From Aquilaria yunnanensis (lineage: Eukaryota; Streptophyta; Magnoliopsida; Malvales; Thymelaeaceae), in the NCBI GenBank assembly GCA_039654915.1, contig CM077599.1, forward strand, positions 11,596,501-11,660,500: a DNA stretch of 64,000 nucleotides, in the 5' to 3' direction. Below the pieces are notes generated by a model. That model did no database searches and was not told the origin of the DNA. It worked only from the letters and a program-made list of their open reading frames with translations. This document shows positions 50,976-61,100 of this stretch, one piece after another (position 1 is the stretch's first letter; each line of letters opens with the position of its first letter). A program made the translations under genes and the position numbers.

Positions 50976-53900
50976 AAAAGCAGAGTCATCCAAAACATCA
51001 TCTCCAAGTCCTATGGTCCATTACCACTCATATTACAAGTGAAAGGATATCCTATTGAGACTGTAATCTTCAAGGTTCCCTTATCAGTATCACATACCAC
51101 TCATGGGAAGAAAGCTACTCAACTTGATTCAATTTCCACAAGCTACAAACCTGCTATCACCCATACCAGCGATAGCAAAGATCAAGTAGCCTCCTCTTCC
51201 AAGATGGAATGACCCAAATGCCAAATACAAAAGGTTCAATTTGGCATTCAATTGAAAATTGTGTGGTACTTAAACTCAAGGTCCAACAGTCGGTCGAGTC
51301 CAAATTGCTAGATCCCGATGTGATTGGTAATTGAAAGTGAAGATTTCAAGCTAGAATTTCATTGATTTTGGAAGGGCTCCAAGTCAGATCCGACCTAACA
51401 GTTCGCACACACTTTTGAATGACAGGGAATCCTTTTACTAAACTTTCATCTTTGAGAGCTTGTCAAAGTAAATTAATAGTAAAAATCTCCTAGATTTAGT
51501 CCAGAATCTAGGGTGTAGTCTTTGTTAAATGGACACCTGGTATTCTTTTTCTTGTCTAACAAAAAGATGTAATGTGTGCATTCTACCACTTTTTACCAAA
51601 AATTTCATTATTACACCTACACATTCTACCACTTTTTACCAAAAATTTCATTTTTACATCCACATATTCTACCACTTTCTACCAAAAATTCCATCTATCT
51701 CTCACTCTTTGCCATTACACCATCCATTATTACCATCACACTTTACTTTGTAAACAATACTACTCGTGGGTGAAAATGAAAGTTAAGAGAGATTTGATAG
51801 TAGTGATCTTCAAGGTACTGCCAAATCTAGTAAGAAGGATTTCAAATGTTGCACCTCAACTCTCAAAAGGGAATTCGCAGTGGTTATCAACATCCTTGTA
51901 AGAAGTCTGGGGTTAGCTTCCAAAGAAGGTAGCTCTCATATTAAATGACTTCAGTAGCCTTCCAATTCTCACAAATGCTCAACACAAAAAAAAAAAAGGT
52001 TCTCAGTTTTCCACAACACAAATTCCAAAAAAAAAAAAAAAAAAAAGAAAGAAGTTCATCCCTTATCAAAAGGCAACAAGGGAAAATTCAAATCCAAAAT
52101 AAAAAAAAAAAAAGAGACTGAGAGCAAGCACAAGCAAGTAAGGTCACTTGAGTCATCTCACTTCAAGAAGGCTATAATCTCGGTTCTCCGCATCACAAAC
52201 TTCAAAAAGAAGAGAAGTTCATCCCTTCCATAAAAAAAAAAGCAACAAGGGAAAATTCAAAACCAAAAAGAGACTGAGAGCAAGCACGAGCATACAAGGC
52301 CACTTGAGTCATCTCACTTCAAGAGAGTTATCAAGTATACCATCATCATAGCTCACACAAAAAAAAAAACAAAACAAAAAAAAGAGAAACAAAACAAAAA
52401 AAAAGAGCTCAAGTTAAAGCCAAAGAAAGAAAAGATAGAAAAAGTGAGCTATGGATTCTAGACTGAAAACCTGCAAAGGCGGTTTAGAAAACAAAAGCAA
52501 CCCTCAAACCAAGCGTACACAAAGATTACGATAGTTGGGGGGCAACAAATGAGGTCTAACTTTCTGGAAAATGTGGCAAGTTTGAAGTCATCACTATTGA
52601 GTTTTTCACCATAATCAGAACTGCTCACGAGTAGTATTAAAAGACACCTCTTTTACACAACTTAAACTTAACTTTCCTCAGACCTAACATCCTCATTCAG
52701 TCAAAAGACTATCATTGTGAATCATGTTTCTACCTTATTTAATACTGCTCACGAGTAGTATTAAAAGACCATTCTTTCACACCATTTAAATTTAACTTCC
52801 TTCAGACTTAATATCCTCATTCAGCTAAAAGACTATCATTGTGAATTATGTTTCTACCTTATTTAATACTGCTCACGAGCAGTATTAAAAGACTATTCTT
52901 TCACGCCACTCAAGCTTAACTTTCCTCAGACCTAAAATTTACCCCTTGATATCATCCTCATTCAGCTAAAAGACTATCATTGTGAATCATGTTTCTACCT
53001 TATTACCCTGCACAGTCTATGTCTTCGAGTTGGAAAGGGGAAGAATGACAGGATATTTTAATTAAAAACAAAGACCGTGAGTTACTTGGTCAAGCTTTGC
53101 AAATCGATGAAAGTTTTTCTTTAAGGCTAAACCATTATTCATTAATGTGTGTAGACTTAAAAGTGAGAAGATAACTTGAGACTTTCTTTAAGAAGACGTG
53201 GTTCTTGTAAGAGAAATTCATGATCAAGAACCATCACAAAGGTCTAGAAATCCTCGACCTTCTATTAAATCAAAGGCGAGATGATATCTCTTTCCACATA
53301 AACACCATATTCAGGGGGCAAAGTAGTCTCTACGAAGCGTAAGATGAGTATTGCCAACAAAGAAGTTCAATAGACAAATGGGGCAAGTCTTATGGATCAG
53401 AACCTGAGTTTAAGAAAGAGCAATCACTCAGATTATAGCCTTCGATAGTATGAAATCCATGACAATGGATGAGTATTTGAAGAGATATAAAGTACGAGGC
53501 GAGCGAACATTAAAGAAATTGAGGCCAAAATTCAAAAGCAAATCAAGGAAAGAAGATTTTTGAAAAGAGTTAGGCTTTTGAGACAATGGACAATAGCTGG
53601 AAAGCGAGACAATGGACAACAGCTGGAAAGCGAGACAATGGACAACAGCTGGAAAGCATAAAGAGATTCAATGATAGAAGGCGATTATAAAGAGGATCCA
53701 ATAAATCAAAGATATAAAGAACTATATCCATAAAAAAAAAACAAAAGAATACAATCAGTTATGCATGCATTACATTCATGCATTTTACATTATGCATTTT
53801 ACATCATGCATACATAGCTTTTACATAACAGGGATCAAATGGGAAGCACATCCACGGCACAATTGCAGCGATATAAGCTGAGATCTCAATGACATCAGCT

Positions 53901-54230
53901 CCTACTAATATATTATTAGATGCACAGTTAATACGCTGGACCTAACCTCATCAGGAATTTAAAGATAAAGTAGACAATATTGTCAAAAGCCTGGCAATCG
54001 ATTCAATAATCGAGGCTACACCTGGATGGACAAAATCGATGCCAGCTTAGCAGCATCCAAGATAAGAGATAGCTATGGTCAAAGATAAGGCAGACATCAA
54101 GAAATATTGTCATTGATAATTTGTCGAAAGGAGACAATGGATTCAATAATCAAGGACTGGATCAATGTCATGCCTGATGACATATCAAAGATAAGAAATA
54201 TCTATGATACTAAAATAAAGTAGGATCCAC
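50976..54230 (+). other. Non-coding interior of the LTR element with several tandem-repeat blocks
   Basis: A possible remnant with WHSIENCVVLKLK-like sequence lies near 51245-51280. Repeat blocks follow: a 50-base unit x3 with cattctaccactttttacca (about 51575-51700); a 175-base unit x2 with aagttcatccctt and gagactgagagcaagcac (about 52000-52320); a 124-base unit x3 (52614-52995, listed separately); and a 28-base unit x3, gacaatggacaacagctgga (about 53580-53660). No ORF over about 110 codons has a domain. Confidence 0.55.
52614..52995 (+). repeat. Three 124-bp tandem repeats with a palindromic core
   Basis: Each unit starts with (aata)ctgctcacgagtagtatt, followed by aaaagac, a ttcctcagac word and gactatcattgtgaat. 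In the third unit the core aatactgctcacgagcagta is a 9-bp inverted repeat around a 4-base loop. Confidence 0.7.
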
Positions 54231-54341
54231 TTTTCCGGTTAAACGGCGGATACGGTACTCCGTGACTCTTAAGTCGGTTCTCTCAGTTGCCCATAATAAC
54301 TGATTCCTTCACCCCTTCTTTCTTTTACTTCCTCCTAGAAA

Positions 54342-54875
54342 ATGGATCCTACTTTTTCCGCCTTGCGAAAGTATTTCCCTTCTCTCCCAATGAACATCCT
54401 CAAAAAGATCTACCGAGTTCGCTGTGAACGATTAAGAGCTCTGATGCACAAAGGAATACCTGAAGATGTACGGTGGTTAATCGAAGCCAAGGTTCGTCTG
54501 GCAGGTGAAATCCTAGAGACATTTGCTTCTTACATGCCTGGTGTTGGCAAAAGTTCTTATGCCAGAAAAAGAAGAGCGAAAAGATTACAAGTCTGCCATA
54601 AATATGGTAGATGGACTTGTAAGACTAGGTGTCGTTCTTTAGGAATGATCTCCAATAATCGAGAAGATAAAAGAAAATTCATTAAGAATGGCCTGCGTAA
54701 GGAATCTCTGGAGGATATACGAGGGACTCTTGAAACGCATTCTTGTGGAATAGTACAACGCGAAATAGTCAGTTTATGGAAAACTTACCATGAAGAACGA
54801 GACCGTTACAGTCCCCAAAATCTAATTGTAAACGATCCTGTTTGCCAGCTTGTAAGAAAACTAGATGGGAAGTAA
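54342..54875 (+). CDS. Carlavirus-like cysteine-rich protein ORF, cassette 1
   Basis: A 177-codon ORF, the only one of the three cassettes open from its first ATG to the end. The middle has a basic block, GKSSYARKRRAKR (residues 69-81), followed by a cysteine cluster (Cys85, Cys93, Cys97), then a short linker and a Lys/Arg-rich helix (DKRKFIKNGLRKE). A basic block followed at once by a compact zinc-binding cluster is the layout of the cysteine-rich nucleic-acid-binding proteins of carlaviruses and relatives, several of which suppress RNA silencing. Tyr88 sits where the other two cassettes have Cys, so the metal site is probably damaged here. The N-terminal 65 residues are not recognised. It lies inside the LTR element, about 0.5 kb upstream of cassette 2. 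The homology rests on motif layout only. Confidence 0.5.
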   Translation: MDPTFSALRKYFPSLPMNILKKIYRVRCERLRALMHKGIPEDVRWLIEAKVRLAGEILETFASYMPGVGKSSYARKRRAKRLQVCHKYGRWTCKTRCRSLGMISNNREDKRKFIKNGLRKESLEDIRGTLETHSCGIVQREIVSLWKTYHEERDRYSPQNLIVNDPVCQLVRKLDGK

Positions 54876-55037
54876 ATCCCCGACTTATGAAGGCATTAAA
54901 GCCATTACTGGACATAAACTAGTGGAAGATGAAAGCCACAGACATTATTGCTGTACATATAAGCTGTCATTTGTCTTTTCTTTTGGCAATAATGTACTTA
55001 CTTCCGTAAGTGTAATAAACGCATTATCCTTTCATCA

Positions 55038-55047
55038 CTATAAATGC
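55038..55047 (+). promoter_or_regulatory. TATA box of cassette 2
   Basis: ctataaatgc about 100 bases upstream of the cassette-2 ATG (55139). It is preceded by a module (gctgtacatataagctgtca to gtaataaacgcattatcctt) that recurs before cassette 3. The leader after it is about 70-80 bases. Confidence 0.55.
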
Positions 55048-55138
55048 GTGTTCTTCCTTCTGGATACGGTACTCCATAACTCCCAAAGTCAGTTATTTCC
55101 ATTTCCTACAATCACTAATTTCTTTCTTTTTCTCTTAA

Positions 55139-55702
55139 ATGCCTCCTTCATCAATGGAGCCTTCTCTTTCTGCTCTACGAAAATATTTCCCTTCTTTCCC
55201 AATAAATGTTCTTAAAAAGATTTATCAAGCTAGATGTGAACGATTCAGAGTATTTATGCACAAAGGCATTCTTGATAATGTGCGGTGGCTAATTGAAGCT
55301 AAGGTTCGTTCAGCTGGTGAAGTTCCAGAAGCGTTCTTTCCCCGTATGTCCGGCTTTGGTAAAAGCGCTTATGCCAAAAAGCGAAGAGCAAAGAGGCTAG
55401 GTGTCTGTCATAAATGTGGATGATGGAATTGCGATACTAAATGTCGTTCTTTAGGGATGATCACCAGAAATCATGAAGATAAAAGAAAATTCATCAAGAA
55501 TGGCCTGCGTAAGGAATCTTTGGATGATATCCTATTAACTTTTGAAACACATTCTTGTGAAATAGTGCAATGGGAAATTATGGATTTATGGTGGACTTTC
55601 CGTAAAGAACAGGATCGTTACAGTCTTGGAAATCTAACTTTTAATGACCCTGTTTGCCAGTTTGTGAGAAAACTGGATGGGAAGCAAATCCCCGACTTAT
55701 AG
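55139..55702 (+). pseudogene. Carlavirus-like cysteine-rich protein ORF, cassette 2 (one stop)
   Basis: The second tandem copy, offset 812 bases from cassette 1. ATGs stand at 55139 and 55154. An in-frame TGA at 55421-55423 falls inside the cysteine cluster, just after the CHKCG motif, splitting the ORF into 94 and about 81 codons. The downstream part keeps CDTKCRSLG and the DKRKFIKNGLRKE helix. The basic block reads GKSAYAKKRRAKR. As it stands, it would make only the N-terminal part with an incomplete metal site unless the stop is read through. Confidence 0.55.
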
Positions 55703-55850
55703 AAGGCATTGAAGCCGTTACTAGACATAAACTAGTGGAAGATGAGAGCCACAGTCATGATTGCTGTACATATAAGCTGTCATTTTTCTTTTCTTTTGGC
55801 AATAATGTACTTACTTCTGTAAGTGTAATAAACGCATTATCCTTTCATCA

Positions 55851-55860
55851 CTATAAATAC
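55851..55860 (+). promoter_or_regulatory. TATA box of cassette 3
   Basis: ctataaatac, 100 bases upstream of the cassette-3 ATG (55952). It lies in the same sequence context as the cassette-2 TATA box. Confidence 0.55.
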
Positions 55861-55951
55861 GTGTTCTTCCTTCTGGATACGGTACTCCATAACTCCCAAA
55901 GTCAGTTATTTCTGTTTCCTACAATCACTAATTTCTTTCTTTTTCTCTTAA

Positions 55952-56524
55952 ATGCCTCATTCATCAATGGAGCCTTCTCTTTCCGCTCTACGAAAATATT
56001 TCCCTTCTTTCCCAATAAATGTTCTTAAAAAGGTTTATCAAGCTAGATGTGAACAATTCTGACTATTTATGCACAAAGGCATTCCTGATAATGTGCGATG
56101 GCTAATCGAAGCTAAAGTTCATTCGGCTGGTGAAGTTCCAGATGCGTTCTTTCCCCGTATGCCCGGCTTTGGTAAAAGCGCTTATGCCAAAAAGAGAAGA
56201 GCAAAGAGGCTAAGCGTCTGTCACAATTGTGGATGGTGGATTTGCGATGCTAAATGTCGTTCTCCAGGAGTGATTACCAGAAATCGTGAAGATAGAATAA
56301 AATTCATCAAGAATAGCTTGCGTAAGGAATCTCTGGAAGATATCCGAGAGGTTCTTGAAGCGCATTCTTACGGAATAGTGCAATTTGAGGTTGTTGGATT
56401 ATGGATAATTCTCCAAAAAGAACGAGAACGTTACAGTCTTGGGAATCTGACCCTAAACGACTCTGTTTGCCAGTTTGTGAAAAAGCTAGATGAGATGCAA
56501 TCACCGATTCATAGAAAGCATTGA
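55952..56524 (+). pseudogene. Carlavirus-like cysteine-rich protein ORF, cassette 3 (one stop)
   Basis: The third tandem copy, offset 813 bases from cassette 2. From ATG 55952 the frame meets TGA at 56060-56062. From the next ATG (56069) it stays open for 151 codons. That internal ORF keeps the basic block GKSAYAKKRRAKR and the full four-cysteine cluster, CHNC-x4-C-x3-C. So this copy retains the best metal-binding site but has lost its N-terminal piece. It is followed by the amplified upstream modules and then the LOG ORF. Confidence 0.55.
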
Positions 56525-56544
56525 AGCCGTTACTGGACGCAAAG

Positions 56545-56940
56545 GCAGTAGAAGACGGAACAAGGTCACGATTACTGTACGTGCTAGCTGTCGCTTTTGA
56601 AATTTTCCTCCCCTTTTGGTAATAATGTATCCACTCTTGACATGAACCAAAGTTACGATTACTGTACATGCTAGCTGTCGCTTTTGAAATTTTTCTCCTC
56701 TTTCAGTGATAATGTATCCACTCCTGACATAAGCCATAGTCACGATACTGTACATGCTAGCTGACGCTTTTGAAATTTTCCTCCCATAATGTACCTACTC
56801 CTGACATAAGCTACAGTCGCGACTACTGTGCATGCTAGTTGCTTTTGAAATTTTCCTCCTCTTTTTGACAATAATGTACCCATTCTTGACCAGAGTCATG
56901 GTCGCAGCTACTGTATAGCTGGCAATAATGTCTCCATTCT
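56545..56940 (+). repeat. Five tandem upstream modules before the LOG ORF
   Basis: Units of about 50-95 bases share (t)cacgattactgtacatgct, then agctgtcgcttttgaaattt and a taatgta(t/c)cca(c/t)tc(t/c)tgac word. They start near 56548, 56641, 56729, 56801 and 56889. A related single copy precedes cassettes 2 and 3 (attgctgtacatataagctg, then ggcaataatgtacttacttc). Confidence 0.65.
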
Positions 56941-56965
56941 TGGAAATAAAGCTATTGCTTTACCT

Positions 56966-56976
56966 CTATAAATATA
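56966..56976 (+). promoter_or_regulatory. TATA box of the LOG-like ORF
   Basis: ctataaatata, 49 bases upstream of the ATG at 57015, with a pyrimidine-rich leader after it. The spacing suits transcription starting near 57000. Confidence 0.6.
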
Positions 56977-57014
56977 TCCTCTTTTCTTCTTTTCTCACAT
57001 AGGTAAGGATAGGA

Positions 57015-57644
57015 ATGGAGAAAACCTCCACTCGTAAACCCCGAAGTATTTGTATATTTTCTGGAGCTTTTCCTGGAAAAGATGAAGAGTACTTAAAGGC
57101 AGCCAACCATTTGGGTAGTGTATTAGCTGAGCGAAAAATACACTTAGTTTATGGAGAAGGTAGTGTCGGATTAATGGAAGATGTAGCATCAGCAGCATCT
57201 CTAGGAGGAAGCCAAGTTCTGGGCATCATCCCTGGACCTCTGAAATTTGTTTCTGGGGGCACGATTGGAGAAGAATTAGTGGTTAAAAATTTGCAAGAGC
57301 CTGAGTTACAAATGCTTCTTAATGCTGATGCTTTTATCGCTCTACCAGGTGGTTTTGGTACATTGGGAGAAGTCTTCCAAATTGCTTCCATGGCCCAACT
57401 TAATTTGCACAAGAAACCTATTGGGCTTTTGAATGTTAATGATTTCTTTACAGGTCTGATATCTTTTGTGGATTATGCAGTGCAGAAGAATTTTATATCA
57501 AGAGTAGCACGACGAATCGTAATATCTGCAAAAACTGCTGAAGAATTACTTGATAAAATGCAAGCTTTTGTTCCTGAACCAGATCCAGCAATGATTCAGA
57601 TAGACTGGACGCGACAGTCTTTCCCGAACAGTTCGATCCCATAA
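57015..57644 (+). CDS. LOG-family protein (cytokinin riboside 5'-monophosphate phosphoribohydrolase-like), intronless
   Basis: An uninterrupted ORF of 209 codons, about the length of plant LOG enzymes. Rossmann-like blocks are clear: SICIFSGAFPGKDEEYLKAA, LVYGEGSVGLMEDVA, ALPGGFGTLGEVF (the PGGxGTxxE motif at residues 111-119, with Glu119 kept), KKPIGLLNVNDFFTGLISFV and NFISRVARRIVIS. LOG enzymes remove ribose phosphate from cytokinin nucleotides to give active hormone in the cytosol. There are differences from typical plant LOGs: FSGA for FCGS, VYGEG for VYGGG, and the usual Arg-Lys-x-x-Met helix is replaced by QEPELQM around residues 95-103, so activity or substrate may differ. Plant LOG genes have several introns; this copy has none, fitting capture through an RNA copy. 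It has its own TATA box and lies between the viral-like cassettes and the minisatellite. Confidence 0.85.
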   Translation: MEKTSTRKPRSICIFSGAFPGKDEEYLKAANHLGSVLAERKIHLVYGEGSVGLMEDVASAASLGGSQVLGIIPGPLKFVSGGTIGEELVVKNLQEPELQMLLNADAFIALPGGFGTLGEVFQIASMAQLNLHKKPIGLLNVNDFFTGLISFVDYAVQKNFISRVARRIVISAKTAEELLDKMQAFVPEPDPAMIQIDWTRQSFPNSSIP

Positions 57645-58149
57645 TAGTCCTCTACTAACCCTGTTGAAATATTGTGGAAGAAGAAGCGATCCGATCCGTT
57701 TTGCTTGTCCTTTAGTTTTATTATCAGCATTTTCTCTTGTGTTTTAGTTTTTCTTTTCAGGGAATTTCTTTTTTTATCTTATAAGATAGTCTCGTCCATG
57801 CTGATATTAAAACCATAGGACAATGCCTTTAGGTTGGAATGGCTGAGTAAAGAGTAATTTTTATTGCTCTTGAGACGCATCCTATTAGGTCTACTAGGCA
57901 TAACATTTTGGGGTAGTTAAGCTTCAACCTTATTTGGATGACATATCTCTCAAGCGAATCTATATTTACTGAAGAAAATATTAGATGAACCTTGGATATT
58001 GATTCCAAACATCCGTTCCCTTTACATAATTTGTTAGCGATATTGTCATCATCAAGATTCACTTATTTTATCGAAGTCTAAAGTTTCGCACTCGCCTATT
58101 ATGCAAATTCACACTTTCGAAGAAAATTATTCCAATTCTAATTGCTTTC
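57645..58149 (+). other. Downstream flank of LOG-like ORF
   Basis: Unique AT-rich sequence between the LOG-like stop and the first minisatellite units, with no ORF of note. I could not identify a defined polyadenylation signal. Confidence 0.4.
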
Positions 58150-61100
58150 ATATAAATTTTGCTCGAGGTTCTAAGGAGAGTTCCTTAAGCCTCATTCAAT
58201 CAAATTTTGCTCGAGGTTCTAAGGAGAGTTCCTTAAGCCTCATTCAATCAAATTTTCAACGATAGGAAAGTTCCTATCATCGAGGTTCAAGGAGAGTTCC
58301 TTAACCTCATTCAATCAAATTTTCAACGATAGGAAAGTTCCTATCATCGAGGTTCAAGGAGAGTTCCTTAACCTCATTCAATCAATTTTACTTTCAACGA
58401 TAGGAAAGTTCCTATCGTCGAGGTTCAAGGAGAGTTCCTTAACCTCATTAAATCAATTTTCCTTCAAACAATAGGAGAGTTCTTATCGTCGAGGTTCTAA
58501 GGTAGGGCCCTTAACCTCAAAACAATCAATCTTCCTTCAAACGATAGGAGAGTTCCTATTGTCGAGGTTCTAAGGTAGGACCCTTAATCTCAAAACAATC
58601 AATTTTCCTTCAAACGATAGGAGAGTTCCTATCATCGAGGTTCTAAGGTAGGGCCCTTAACCTCAAAATCATCAATTTTTCTTCAAACGATAGGAGAGTT
58701 CCTATCGTCGAGGTTCTAAGGTAGGACCCTTAACATCAAAACAATTAATTTTCCTTCAAACGATAGGAGAGTTCCTATCATCGAGGTTCTAAGGTAGGGC
58801 CCTTAACCTCAAAATCATCAATCTTCTTGCAAACGATAGGAGAGTTCCTATCGTCGAGGTTCTAAGGTAGGACCCTTAACCTCAAAATAATCAATCTTCC
58901 TTCAAACGATAGGAGAGTTCCTATTGTCGAGGTTCTAAGGTAGGGCCCTTAACCTCAAAACAATCAATTTTCCTTCAAACGATAGAAGAGTTCCTATTGT
59001 CGAGGTTCTAAGGTAGGGCCCTTAACCTCAAAATCATCAATTTTCCTCCAAACGATAGGAGAGTTCCTATCGTCGAGGTTCTAAGGTAGGACCCTTAACC
59101 TCAAAACAATCAATTTTCCTTCAAACGATAGGAGAGTTCCTATCATCGAGGTTCCAAGGTAGGGCCCTTAACCTCAAAATCATCAATCTTCCTTCAAACG
59201 ATAGGAGAGTTCCTATCGTCGAGGTTCTAAGGTAGGACCCTTAACCTCAAAACAATCAATTTTCCTTCAAATGATAGGAGAGTTCCTATCATCGAGGTTC
59301 TAAGGTAGGGCCCTTAACCTCAAAAACAATCAATTTTCCTTCAAACGATAGGAGAGTTCCTATCATCGAGGTTCTAAGGTAGGACCCTTAATCTCAAAAT
59401 CATCAATCTTCCTTCAAATGATAGGAGAGTTCCTATCATCAAGGTTCTAAGGTAGGGCCCTTAACCTCAAAATCATCAATTTTTCTTCAAATGATAGGAG
59501 AGTTCCTATCGTCGAGGTTCTAAGGTAGGACCCTTAACCTCAAAATCATCAATTTTCCTTCAAACGATAGGAGAGTTCCTATCGTCGAGGTTCTAAGGTA
59601 GGACCCTTAACCTCAAAACAATCAATTTTCCTTCAAACGATAGGAGAGTTCCTATCATCGAGGTTCTAAGGTAGGACCCTTGACCTCAAAATCATCAATT
59701 TTCCTTCAAACGATAGGAGAGTTCCTATCGTCGAGGTTCTAAGGTAGGACCATTAACCTCAAAATCATCAATCTTCTTTCAAACGATAGGAGAGTTCCTA
59801 TCGTCGAGGTTCTAAGGTAGGACCCTTAACCTCAAAACAATCAATCTTCCTTCAAACGATAGGAGAGTTCCTATTGTCGAGGTTCTAAGGTAGGACCCTT
59901 AACCTCAAAACAATCAATTTTCCTTCAATCGATAGGAGAGTTACTATCATCGAGGTTCTAAGGTAGGGCCCTTAACCTCAAAATCATCAATCTTCTTGCA
60001 AACGATAGGAGAGTTCCTATCGTCGAGGTTCTAAGGTAGGACCCTTAACCTCAAAATAATCAATCTTCCTTCAAACGATAGGAGAGCTCCTATTGTCGAG
60101 GTTCTAAGGTAGGGCCCTTAACCTCAAAACAATCAATTTTCCTTCAAACGATAGAAGAGTTCCTATTGTCGAGGTTCTAAGGTAGGGCCCTTAACCTCAA
60201 AATCATCAATTTTCCTCCAAACGATAGGAGAGTTCCTATCGTCGAGGTTCTAAGGTAGGACCCTTAACCTCAAAACAATCAATTTTCCTTCAAACGATAG
60301 GAGAGTTCCTATCATCGAGGTTCTAAGGTAGGGCCCTTAACCTCAAAATCATCAATCTTCCTTCAAACGATAGGAGAGTTCCTATCGTCGAGGTTCTAAG
60401 GTAGGACCCTTAACCTCAAAACAATCAATTTTCCTTCAAATGATAGGAGAGTTCCTATCATCGAGGTTCTAAGGTAGGGCCCTTAACCTCAAAAACAATC
60501 AATTTTCCTTCAAACGATAGGAGAGTTCCTATCATCGAGGTTCTAAGGTAGGCCCCTTAATCTCAAAATCATCAATCTTCCTTCAAACGATAGGAGAGTT
60601 CCTATCATCAAGGTTCTAAGGTAGGGCCCTTAACCTCAAAATCATCAATTTTTCTTCAAACGATAGGAGAGTTCCTATCGTCGAGGTTCTAAGGTAGGAC
60701 CCTTAACCTCAAAATCGTCAATTTTCCTTCAAACGATAGGAGAGTTCCTATCGTCGAGGTTCTAAGGTAGGACCCTTAACCTCAAAATAATCAATTTTCC
60801 TTCAAACGATAGGAGAGTTCCTATCATCGAGGTTCTAAGGTAGGGCCCTTAACCTCAAAATCATCAATTTTCCTTCAAACGATAAGAGAGTTCCTATCGT
60901 CGAGGTTCTAAGGTAGGACCCTTAACCTCAAAACAATCAATTTTCCTTCAAACGATAGGAGAGTTCCTATCATCGGGGTTCTAAGGTAGGGCCCTTAACC
61001 TCAAAATCATCAATTTTCCTTCAAACGATAGGAGAGTTCCTATCGTCGAGGTTCTAAGGTAGGACCCTTAACCTCAAAACCATCAATTTTCCTTCAAACG

